In this document: positions 5,163-11,463 of the stretch, piece after piece | Numbering within the stretch: position 1 is the first letter of the stretch | Layout: each line of letters opens with the position of its first letter | Assembly: GCA_045617225.1 (NCBI GenBank) | Contig: JAZLIC010000074.1 | Coordinates: 1-11,463 of the forward strand | From: JAZLIC01 sp045617225 | Lineage (GTDB): Bacteria; Bacillota; Clostridia; Monoglobales; Monoglobaceae | Length of the DNA: 11,463 bases | Direction: 5' to 3' | The notes under the pieces: generated by a model | Databases searched by the model: none | Told to the model about the DNA's origin: nothing | What the model saw: the letters and a program-made list of their open reading frames with translations, nothing else | Program-made: the position numbers and the translations under genes

Positions 5163-6221
5163 ATGAAAAAGTTATCTAAAACCATAGTATTAACTCTGAT
5201 AGTATACTGCATAATCTGCCTTATTCTATATCCCGAAAGATGCACTAAAAGCGCATCTGACGCCATAGGTTTATGCCTTGATGTGGTCATTCCGTCGCTT
5301 TTCCCATTCTTTGTGTGCAGCGGAATTTTAACATCGTTTGGCATAGCCGACCTTTCAAAGAAGTATTTATCGGGATTTACCGAAAAGGTGTTTCGCATAT
5401 CCGGGGTTGGCGCTCCCGTGATTTTTTTAGGCAGTGTCAGCGGTTATCCTGTTGGGGCAAAATGTGCCGCCGACTTGTACTCAAAAGGGTATTTATCAAA
5501 AAAAGAAGCAGAACGCTTATCGGCATTCTGCAATAACTCCGGTCCATTATTTGTAATAGGCGCCATAGGCACTATGCTTTTATCGAGCAAAACCATAGGC
5601 ATACTTTTGTATATTTCGCAGTTGATTTCCGCACTTTGTGTGGGGGTTATTTTCAGATTTTTAAATTACGAAAATGCACGCCTTAAATGTCTGCCCAAAA
5701 GCGAGGGTACAGAAATAAATATATGGACAACATTTTGCCGAGAGGTGGAGAACGGTACAGAGAGCATATTAAAGGTTTGCGGCTTTATAATAATATTTTC
5801 TGTCTTTGCCGCTACCTTGCCAAGCACATATACCGGCAAAATTTTTTATGCCTTCCTTGAAATCACAGGCGGGATTAAAGCATTACTTGATATACCGTTA
5901 GGTGAGTTTAAAGTGCCTGTCATTTCGTTTTTTATCTCATTTTCGGGAATATCTGTCCTTGCACAGGTCGCCTCTGTTTTAACGCCGAGAGGTCTGTCGC
6001 TTCGTCCGTACATTTTGGGGAAGCTTATACAAGGGGTTATGTCATTTTTGATTACATATGCCGCATTAAAGCTTTTGCCCATCGCTGTCACTGCATCAAG
6101 TGAAATACTAAATAAGTGTTTTTTAAGTCCTTTGGAGCTTTTAAAGACAGGTGCATATATGTCCCTTTGGTGTATAGGGGCGGTGATTATTGCAATAATT
6201 ATTGCGATAATCACTTCTTAG
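5163..6221 (+). CDS. ylbJ: YlbJ-like sporulation integral membrane protein
   Basis: This 352-aa polytopic membrane protein resembles the YlbJ/nucleoside-recognition (gate) family. Hydrophobic segments are visible near 7-23, 40-60, 82-96, 125-165, 203-222, 250-275, 288-308 and 333-350. Family-typical stretches are IPSLFPFFV at 44-52, GSVSGYPVGAK at 90-100 and the FCNNSGPLF block at 122-130. In Bacillus ylbJ belongs to the mother-cell sigma-E regulon and is needed for normal spore formation; what it transports is not settled. The ATG at 5163 gives a normal first membrane helix, but no Shine-Dalgarno sequence precedes it. An in-frame TTG at 5145 is equally unsupported. A CATATATC motif (5149-5156) resembles a sigma-E -10 box but lacks a well-spaced -35. 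Translation without a leader is therefore possible. It stands alone between a terminator and a convergent gene pair. The family call is good; exact orthology to B. subtilis ylbJ is probable rather than certain. Confidence 0.82.
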   Translation: MKKLSKTIVLTLIVYCIICLILYPERCTKSASDAIGLCLDVVIPSLFPFFVCSGILTSFGIADLSKKYLSGFTEKVFRISGVGAPVIFLGSVSGYPVGAKCAADLYSKGYLSKKEAERLSAFCNNSGPLFVIGAIGTMLLSSKTIGILLYISQLISALCVGVIFRFLNYENARLKCLPKSEGTEINIWTTFCREVENGTESILKVCGFIIIFSVFAATLPSTYTGKIFYAFLEITGGIKALLDIPLGEFKVPVISFFISFSGISVLAQVASVLTPRGLSLRPYILGKLIQGVMSFLITYAALKLLPIAVTASSEILNKCFLSPLELLKTGAYMSLWCIGAVIIAIIIAIITS

Positions 6222-6265
6222 CCGATTGCTTTTCGCATTTTCCGTATGTCTACGGGGGATTGGCA

Positions 6266-6337
6266 CTTTTGGGTATCCAAAAGTACCCAAAAGATAGCAG
6301 GGGAGCGACCCCTGCACCCCCAAAGGTCGCACTGCTA
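6266..6337. repeat. Cluster of overlapping inverted repeats between convergent genes
   Basis: CTTTTGGGTA (6266-6275) and TACCCAAAAG (6284-6293) form a perfect 10-bp stem. Right next to it GCAGGGG (6297-6303) pairs with CCCCTGC (6309-6315). An alternative fold pairs TAGCAG (6295-6300) with CTGCTA (6332-6337) and GCGACC (6305-6310) with GGTCGC (6325-6330), which excludes the second hairpin. No U tract follows any stem, so these are not standard terminators. The GC-rich block contrasts with the surrounding A/T-rich DNA. It may be a dispersed intergenic repeat of this genome. It lies in the 253-bp gap between ylbJ and the convergent nif3-like gene. Confidence 0.6.
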
Positions 6338-6363
6338 AAAGATATTCCGATTGCACGAAGGTT

Positions 6364-6380
6364 TTGGGTAGCGGACCCAA
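6364..6380. repeat. Third hairpin of the intergenic cluster
   Basis: TTGGGT (6364-6369) and ACCCAA (6375-6380) pair around AGCGG. The arm repeats the TTTTGGGTA motif of the hairpin at 6266, so it is probably part of the same element. The motif GATTGC is also found three times in the gap (near 6225, 6349 and 6410), twice followed by CGAAG after one base. The remaining bases up to 6474 show nothing I could assign. Confidence 0.5.
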
Positions 6381-6474
6381 GATTTCGTTTAGGTAATTTA
6401 AAGATTTTCTGATTGCTCGAAGATTTACTGAAATAAACAGCGCTTGTATTATTTCCGACTTTGCATATAAAACG

Positions 6475-7269
6475 CTATTTAAAATATGATGTTGCCTCCG
6501 ATTGTGCGGTGGTGATGTCTGAAAATTCGGAATGTAAATAACGTTCGATATAGTCGCAGAAGATATTTTCCGTTTCAAAGTGTCCTGCGTCGATTAAGTT
6601 AACGCCAAGCTCCGAGGCGAGTTGTGCGTCATGGTGCTTTATATCGGCGGTTACATACACGTCTGCATCTGCACGGTAGGCGGTGTAAATTCCAAATGCA
6701 CCTGCGCCGCTGCAAAGTGCAACGGTTTGCACAGCATCGTCAGGCTCGCCCACATAGCGAATACTTCTGCAACCCAATGTTTGTTTTACAACGGAAACAA
6801 AGTCCTCCATATCAATCGGTGCATCTAAAATGCCGACTCTGCCGATGTTGTCAAGGGGATTACCCTCGCCGTCTTTGCATTCATTATCAGTAAAATGACG
6901 CACCTGCTCTAAACCCAACTTGTCTGCAAGCAAATCATTCATACCGCCGTCGGCATTGTCAAAGTTGGTGTGCATACTGAAAAGTGAGATATTATTGCGG
7001 ACAAGAGTGCGTATTATTCCGCCTACAATGTCGGACTCCACAACATTTTTTAAGGGCTTAAAGATAAGCGGATGATGTGACACAATAAGGTCTGCACCGA
7101 ATTCAACCGCTTCTTGAACAATGGCAGTGGTAATGTCAAGACAGATAAATATTCGTTTTATCTCCTGAGAACTGTCACCCACTAAAAGTCCCACATTGTC
7201 CCAGTCTTCTTTAAGCTCCTTTGGAGCAAGCTCGTTTAATACTTCCGTGATTTCATAAACCTTTGGCAT
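6475..7269 (-). CDS. Nif3-like dinuclear metal centre protein (YqfO/YbgI family)
   Basis: This 264-aa NIF3-family protein is complete, with the conserved start VLNELAPKELKEDWDNVGLLVG. The expected ligands of a two-metal site are present: His65-His66 in VSHHPLIF, Asp104 in MHTNFDNADGG, and His230 and Glu234 in IDAGHFETE. The family forms hexameric rings. Databases often label it GTP cyclohydrolase 1 type 2, but its cellular role is not settled. At 264 residues it matches the short E. coli YbgI form and lacks the extra central domain of B. subtilis YqfO (about 370 aa). It starts 28 nt after the trmK stop and has its own AAGGAG site, so the two form an operon, the usual pairing in Firmicutes. 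No clear terminator follows; the intergenic hairpin cluster lies beyond its 3' end. Confidence 0.93.
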   Translation of the reverse strand: MPKVYEITEVLNELAPKELKEDWDNVGLLVGDSSQEIKRIFICLDITTAIVQEAVEFGADLIVSHHPLIFKPLKNVVESDIVGGIIRTLVRNNISLFSMHTNFDNADGGMNDLLADKLGLEQVRHFTDNECKDGEGNPLDNIGRVGILDAPIDMEDFVSVVKQTLGCRSIRYVGEPDDAVQTVALCSGAGAFGIYTAYRADADVYVTADIKHHDAQLASELGVNLIDAGHFETENIFCDYIERYLHSEFSDITTAQSEATSYFK

Positions 7270-7297
7270 AATATTCTCCTTATCTGCCTCTTGGGCT

Positions 7298-8005
7298 TTA
7301 TAAATTTTTCAGAATATCATCAATTTTATTTAAGTATCCGCAGTTTAAATCTATTTTTTCCGTTGCTTCTTGGGAGGCTGATATTTTAAGGCCTCTCAAC
7401 ATTTTTTCAAGCTTACGCTTTTCTTTCTCTAAATATTCCTTAGTATGCGGCGGATTGTTGGTGATTAAAAGCTTTCCTATATAATAATCAAAGGCGTCGT
7501 ATTCTATGCGGCTTTCTTTTTTTGTTGCCTTGATTATATGATATATTTTCTTATCTTCCTTTGCGAGCCGCTCGTCTTCAATGGAAAATCCGTTATTTAT
7601 CAAGAACTCTCTAAGTTCTTCTGCCGCAGTCATAGGTTGCAGAATTAAGGTGTCGTCGTATCTTATAATATCGCTTCCGTCCTTTAAAATATCTGCAATA
7701 ATAAGACCGCCCATTCCTGCAATGACAATGCAGTTGACTTCACCTTTTGACAGAGTATCAAGTCCTGCCCCAAGCCTGACCGAAATTTTATCCATCTGTC
7801 CGTAACGGCCAACCATTTCTTCTGCACGGTGAACAGGTCCGATTTTTATGTCTGACGCAATAATGCTTTTGCAGTAACCGTTCATAGAAAGCCATATTGG
7901 CAGATATGCGTGGTCTGTACCTATGTCCGCCACTAAACTGCCTTTGGGTATCAGAGAAGCTATCTCTTTAAGGCGTGGTGTCAGTTTGGGAGGGTTTGTA
8001 TACAT
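7298..8005 (-). CDS. trmK: tRNA (adenine(22)-N(1))-methyltransferase
   Basis: TrmK transfers a methyl group from SAM to N1 of A22 in the tRNA D arm. The 235-aa protein has the family pattern: LTPRLKEIASLIP at 8-20, SAM-binding motif I VADIGTDHAYLP at 25-36, an acidic Asp52 at the end of the next strand (IIASD), and the characteristic IAGMGG at 95-100. A C-terminal helical, Lys/Glu-rich segment (about 165-215) matches the coiled-coil tail of the family. In B. subtilis it modifies tRNA-Ser and tRNA-Tyr, and the tRNA-Ser at 176-264 has A at this position. AAGGAG lies 6 nt before the ATG and a good promoter lies further upstream. It is followed by the nif3-like gene in one operon. Confidence 0.94.
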   Translation of the reverse strand: MYTNPPKLTPRLKEIASLIPKGSLVADIGTDHAYLPIWLSMNGYCKSIIASDIKIGPVHRAEEMVGRYGQMDKISVRLGAGLDTLSKGEVNCIVIAGMGGLIIADILKDGSDIIRYDDTLILQPMTAAEELREFLINNGFSIEDERLAKEDKKIYHIIKATKKESRIEYDAFDYYIGKLLITNNPPHTKEYLEKEKRKLEKMLRGLKISASQEATEKIDLNCGYLNKIDDILKNL

Positions 8006-8032
8006 ATAGTTCTCCTTTTGCTATTTTTGTTT

Positions 8033-8061
8033 ATTATCTAACAAAATTATATTTTTGTCAA
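8033..8061 (-). promoter_or_regulatory. Promoter of the trmK-nif3 operon
   Basis: On the minus strand TTGACA (8061-8056), a 17-bp spacer and GATAAT (8038-8033) give an 11 of 12 match to the SigA consensus. The predicted start is near 8026, about 20 nt before the trmK ATG at 8005. For the divergent dgt gene I found only weak candidates, for example TATAAG at 8097-8102 without a good -35, so its main promoter is not assigned. Confidence 0.82.
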
Positions 8062-8121
8062 CAATAAAGAGGAAGTTCGAAAAAGTTGTAGAATTCTATA
8101 AGTGTAAGGAGAGGTTGTCAG

Positions 8122-9114
8122 ATGAAAATTCGTGAAATGACAGAGGCGCGTGAAAAAACATACTTGTCGGAAGCGGCAACACTGAGCAGTAAAACACGCG
8201 GCAGAGAGAAAAAAGAAGAACTCTGTGATGTACGCACGGAGTTTCAGCGTGACCGTGACAGGATTATACACTCCAAGGCGTTCAGACGGTTAAAACATAA
8301 GACGCAGGTGTTTTTGTCACCCGAGGGCGACCATTATCGCACACGTCTTACCCATACTCTTGAAGTTGCGCAGATTGCAAGGACTATCGCACGGGGACTT
8401 AATTTAAACGAGGACTTGACCGAGGCGATTGCCTTAGGACACGATTTGGGGCATACTCCGTTCGGGCATAAGGGTGAAAGTGTGCTTGACAGTATCTGCC
8501 CGTACGGATTTAAGCATAATGAGCAGAGCCTTCGAGTGGTAGATGTGTTGGAAAAGTCCGGCGGACTTAATCTTACGTATGAGGTAAGGGACGGCATACT
8601 CTGTCATACAGGGGAGAAGAAGGCCGACACGCCTGAGGGCAGAATCGTAAGCTTTGCGGACAAGGTTGCATATATAAACCATGATATAGATGATGCTATA
8701 CGTGCAGGGGTACTTACAGAGGAGGACTTGCCCAAAGAACAGGTAGACGTATTGGGCGAAACCCATTCGACACGGATAAATACACTTATCCTTGCTATGA
8801 TTTCCGCAAGTGAAGGCAGTGAAATTAAGATGGAAACGGAAGTTTATAATGCAATGATGGCGCTTAGAAAGTTTATGTTTGAGCGTGTGTATTTTAACTC
8901 CAAACCAAAGGAAGAGGAAAAGAAGGCAGAGGGCATAATAGAGCATTTGTATGAACGCTTTACGGAAAAGCCGGAGCTTATCCCTCTCAGCAGCAGAGAG
9001 TGCAGTGACAGTGATGATGTACATATAATCGTTCGTGATTATATCGCAGGTATGAGCGACAGATATGCGGTCGCAACCTATAAAGATATTTTTATCCCAA
9101 AGTTTTGGGTATAG
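8122..9114 (+). CDS. dgt: Deoxyguanosinetriphosphate triphosphohydrolase-like HD-domain protein
   Basis: Members of this family split dNTPs, classically dGTP, into deoxynucleoside and triphosphate. The 330-aa protein has the metal-binding HD set: His78 in RTRLTHTLEV, His107-Asp108 in GHDLGHTPFGHKGE, and Asp181 in FADKVAYINHDIDDA. The N-terminal RTEFQRDRDRIIHSKAFRRLKHKTQVF is also typical. The length fits the short Firmicute type, which is often annotated as dGTPase-like because substrate preference varies. AAGGAGAGG lies 7 nt before the ATG. The gene ends 20 nt before dnaG, so dgt, dnaG and rpoD probably share a transcript, linking dNTP pool control to replication priming. It is divergent from trmK. 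Confidence 0.93.
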   Translation: MKIREMTEAREKTYLSEAATLSSKTRGREKKEELCDVRTEFQRDRDRIIHSKAFRRLKHKTQVFLSPEGDHYRTRLTHTLEVAQIARTIARGLNLNEDLTEAIALGHDLGHTPFGHKGESVLDSICPYGFKHNEQSLRVVDVLEKSGGLNLTYEVRDGILCHTGEKKADTPEGRIVSFADKVAYINHDIDDAIRAGVLTEEDLPKEQVDVLGETHSTRINTLILAMISASEGSEIKMETEVYNAMMALRKFMFERVYFNSKPKEEEKKAEGIIEHLYERFTEKPELIPLSSRECSDSDDVHIIVRDYIAGMSDRYAVATYKDIFIPKFWV

Positions 9115-9134
9115 TTGAAACGGAGGTGTAGTAA

Positions 9135-10931
9135 ATGGCGGTTTCAGGTGACTTTCAAAATTTTATTGACCAAGTGATTGAAAGCAATGATATTGTTGAT
9201 TTTATTTCCGAATATACCACCGTAAAACAGGTGGGTAACCGCTATCAGGCACTTTGTCCGCTTCATAATGACAAAAAATCACCATCCCTTTCGATTACAA
9301 GGGAGGAGCAGTTGTTCCATTGCTTCGGTTGCGGAGCAGGGGGAAATATCATAAACTTTGTTATGGATATGGAACATCTTGACTTTATGGATGCCCTAAA
9401 ACTCTTAGCCGACAGGGCACATCTCGAAATCCCCGAAAACCGTGACCCTAAGGAGCGGCAAAAGAGGGCGGAATTTGCCGATAAAAAGCAGATGATATAC
9501 AGCCTTAACGCAGAGGCGGCACGCTTTTTTTACAGCACCCTGACAAGTGATGACGGTAAAGACGCTCTTGCTTATCTTCATGACAGAATGATAAAGAATT
9601 CAACCATAAAAAAGTTTGGCCTCGGATATGCGCCAAACGGTTGGACAACCTTGATTGAGCATTTAAAGACAAAGGGCTATAAAGAGCATGATATGTTTGA
9701 AGCCGGTCTTGTAAAGATGCGTGATAATGGAACATATTTTGACGCATTTGTGGACAGGGTTATGTTCCCTATATTCGATGTCAGAGGAAATATTATCGGC
9801 TTTGGCGGCAGAATTATGACGGAGAGGTCGGACACAGGGAAATATTTAAATACTGCGGAAACGGCGGTGTTTAAAAAGAAGGAAAACCTGTTCGCTTTAA
9901 ACCTTGCCAAAAATAACCCATCGGGTACACTCTTGTTGGTGGAGGGCTATATGGATGTCATCTCCCTTCATCAAGCAGGGATTACCAATGCGGTAGCATC
10001 TCTGGGCACAGCCTTTACGCCGGAGCAGGCAGGACTTGTTAAAAGGTATGCCGGCAAGGCGGTGCTTTGCTATGACTCCGATGAGGCAGGAAAGAAGGCA
10101 ACATTGAGGGCAGGCGAGATTTTGACGCAGGCAGGGATAAAGGCAAAAGTGCTTACCGTAACCGATGGCAAAGACCCTGACGAATTTATAAAGTCCAAAG
10201 GTCCCGAGATGTTCAGCGTGTTGATTGAAGAGGCAAAACCTCTGATTATGTATAGAGTTGACGAAATCCGTAAACAATACAATCCTGATATTGCGGAAGA
10301 TAAGGTAGAGTTTATAGAAAAGCTTACGGAGGTTTTCGCCGGTATAAAAAATCAGGTAGAGCGTGAGGCGTATATAGAGCAGACCGCCAAGGAAACAGGA
10401 ATATCGGTCGCCGCAATTTCCGCAGCAGTAAACAAGCTCTTGATTTCTAAAAATCAGGTCGAAAATCGGCGTGAAGAGAGAGCGGAAAAACGGAAGTTTG
10501 AGGAGCGTACCGGCGGCAGGCGTGACCTTGATAAAATGGGTATATATAATGCGGAAAAGAAGCTGCTTTGCCTTATGCGTGATAAAAAAGTATTTGACAA
10601 GGTTCAAAGCTCCGGAATAACGCCTGATGACTTTGTCTATGATTTACACAGAGAGCTTGCGCAGAGTATCTGGAAATTATTTTCGGAAGGTGAAGGCGTA
10701 GAGGTGCAAGAGTTATTAAGACTTTTCTCGCCTGAAAAAAGCGGAGCAATTTCCGATATCCTAATGTCGGATACATATATATCGGATAAGGAAAAGGCGG
10801 TAGAGGTACCGCTTGAATATATAATAAAAGCAAAAAACAAAATTATGCAGAAGCAGTCATTGCAGGCAGGGGATTTAGGCGCATTACAAAAACAGCTTGA
10901 TGAGCTTGCCAAACAAAAAAGGGGAGGATAA
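9135..10931 (+). CDS. dnaG: DNA primase
   Basis: DnaG makes the RNA primers for Okazaki fragments and works with the replicative helicase. The 598-aa protein is full length. The N-terminal CHC2 zinc finger has Cys41, His44, Cys63 and Cys66 (CPLH and CFGC). The polymerase core includes the basic motif IIGFGGRIM at about 220-228 and the TOPRIM fold, with Glu270 in LLLVEGYMD and Asp314 and Asp316 in YDSDEAGKKA as metal-binding residues. The C-terminal part (about 440-598) is charged, partly helical and less conserved, as expected for the helicase-binding domain. GGAGGTG precedes the ATG at 9135. It is 20 nt downstream of dgt and 3 nt upstream of rpoD, a tight operon. Confidence 0.98.
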   Translation: MAVSGDFQNFIDQVIESNDIVDFISEYTTVKQVGNRYQALCPLHNDKKSPSLSITREEQLFHCFGCGAGGNIINFVMDMEHLDFMDALKLLADRAHLEIPENRDPKERQKRAEFADKKQMIYSLNAEAARFFYSTLTSDDGKDALAYLHDRMIKNSTIKKFGLGYAPNGWTTLIEHLKTKGYKEHDMFEAGLVKMRDNGTYFDAFVDRVMFPIFDVRGNIIGFGGRIMTERSDTGKYLNTAETAVFKKKENLFALNLAKNNPSGTLLLVEGYMDVISLHQAGITNAVASLGTAFTPEQAGLVKRYAGKAVLCYDSDEAGKKATLRAGEILTQAGIKAKVLTVTDGKDPDEFIKSKGPEMFSVLIEEAKPLIMYRVDEIRKQYNPDIAEDKVEFIEKLTEVFAGIKNQVEREAYIEQTAKETGISVAAISAAVNKLLISKNQVENRREERAEKRKFEERTGGRRDLDKMGIYNAEKKLLCLMRDKKVFDKVQSSGITPDDFVYDLHRELAQSIWKLFSEGEGVEVQELLRLFSPEKSGAISDILMSDTYISDKEKAVEVPLEYIIKAKNKIMQKQSLQAGDLGALQKQLDELAKQKRGG

Positions 10932-10934
10932 ACG

Positions 10935-11463
10935 ATGGAAAACACAATGGATAACAAAAAGGCGATAATTCATTCTTTGGTGGAAGCAGGTAAAAAGAAA
11001 GGCTTTCTGCCATACAAGACAATAATGGACGAGCTTGAAACTCTTGAGCTTGGCCCCGAACAGATTGACGGTATTTATGAATTTATCGAAAAGCAGGGTA
11101 TTGAAATCGTCGGCAATATAGAAGAAACTTTGGAAAGTATTGAAGACGAGATGCAGATTACCCAAGAGGAGCTTGATGATATGTCAGTTCCTGACGGAGT
11201 AAGTATTGATGACCCCGTGCGTATGTATTTAAAAGAGATAGGTAAGGTTGACCTTCTCTCGGGCGAGGAGGAAGCCGAGCTTGCAAAGAAGATGGCAGAA
11301 GGCGATATAGAAGCAAGACGAAAGCTGGCAGAGGCTAACCTCCGTTTGGTTGTAAGTATTGCAAAGAGATATGTGGGACGCGGAATGTTATTCCTTGACC
11401 TTATTCAAGAGGGAAACCTCGGACTTATCAAGGCGGTAGAGAAGTTTGACTATACTAAGGGAT
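10935..11463 (+). CDS. rpoD: Housekeeping RNA polymerase sigma factor, 5' part (runs off the window)
   Basis: The first 176 codons are present and no stop is reached. Region 1.1 spans about residues 8-60 (SLVEAGKKKGFLPYKTIMDEL). It is followed by an acidic stretch and region 1.2 from about 92 (DDPVRMYLKEIGKVDLLSGEE). Regions 2.1-2.2 begin at LAEANLRLVVSIAKRY and continue through LDLIQEGNLGLIKAVEKFDY, which binds the core enzyme's beta-prime coiled coil. These are hallmarks of the primary sigma factor (SigA/RpoD) rather than an alternative sigma. The ATG at 10935 lies 3 nt after the dnaG stop, and its ribosome binding site GGGGAGG overlaps the end of dnaG, so translation is likely coupled. The -10 and -35 recognition regions lie outside the window. 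Confidence 0.97.
   Translation, partial: MENTMDNKKAIIHSLVEAGKKKGFLPYKTIMDELETLELGPEQIDGIYEFIEKQGIEIVGNIEETLESIEDEMQITQEELDDMSVPDGVSIDDPVRMYLKEIGKVDLLSGEEEAELAKKMAEGDIEARRKLAEANLRLVVSIAKRYVGRGMLFLDLIQEGNLGLIKAVEKFDYTKG

Noticed and set aside
6116..6578. ORFs on both strands across the ylbJ-nif3 gap (98 and 145 aa)
   Set aside because: They run through the hairpin cluster and the ends of real genes, lack ribosome binding sites and resemble no family. They are by-products of the GC-rich repeat.
8434..9024. 196-aa minus-strand ORF inside dgt
   Set aside because: It lies opposite the conserved HD-domain coding sequence and has low-quality composition and no ribosome binding site.
9897..10607. 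236-aa minus-strand ORF inside dnaG
   Set aside because: It is antisense to conserved dnaG codons, has a Cys/Phe/Leu-rich composition typical of shadow frames, and has no start signals.

Overview
The window looks like a chromosomal segment of an anaerobic low-GC Firmicute, most likely a member of the Clostridia. The signs are Shine-Dalgarno sequences of the AAGGAG/GGAGG type, textbook TTGACA/TATAAT promoters, U-tract terminators, an SLH-domain surface protein with a Pro-Thr linker, a YlbJ-type sporulation membrane protein, and a dgt-dnaG-rpoD order. I cannot name a genus. The protein-coding part is mostly core genome; the unusual DNA lies between the genes.

Layout. Positions 1-173 hold two intrinsic terminators. 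A complete minus-strand tRNA-Ser(CGA), with encoded CCA, lies at 176-264. Behind its 5' end, 225-804 is a tandem array of about 200 bp units. Each unit repeats the 5' half of the tRNA, from the acceptor strand to the anticodon loop, followed by a hairpin-bearing spacer. Four tRNA 5' ends are recognisable and only the one at 264 belongs to a complete tRNA. A strong minus-strand promoter (821-849) fires into the outermost, broken copy. It lies back to back with a consensus plus-strand promoter (885-913) for an RluA-family pseudouridine synthase (976-1869). Next come guaB (1979-3439) with its own promoter and strong terminator, a secreted three-SLH protein with two Ig-like repeats (3683-5074) and its terminator, and ylbJ (5163-6221). 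A cluster of overlapping inverted repeats (6266-6380) separates ylbJ from two convergent minus-strand genes, nif3-like (6475-7269) and trmK (7298-8005). trmK is read from a promoter at 8033-8061. Divergent from it runs dgt-dnaG-rpoD (8122 to the window end, rpoD cut off).

How the genes fit together. dgt, dnaG and rpoD link dNTP balance, replication priming and the housekeeping sigma factor in one transcript-like cluster, as in the classical macromolecular-synthesis operon. trmK and its YqfO/Nif3 partner also sit near sigA in Bacillus, but here they are divergent and upstream. TrmK methylates A22 of tRNA-Ser in B. subtilis, and the tRNA-Ser here has an A at that place. guaB supplies GMP. The SLH protein is a cell-surface product, and YlbJ suggests a spore-forming ancestry.

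The best candidate for something undescribed is the tRNA-Ser 5'-half array. Its geometry is what repeated insertion of a tiny element (about 200 bp) at the anticodon loop would leave: each insertion supplies a fresh 5' half and pushes the old one upstream. Simple tandem duplication after one such event explains it equally well from this sequence alone.
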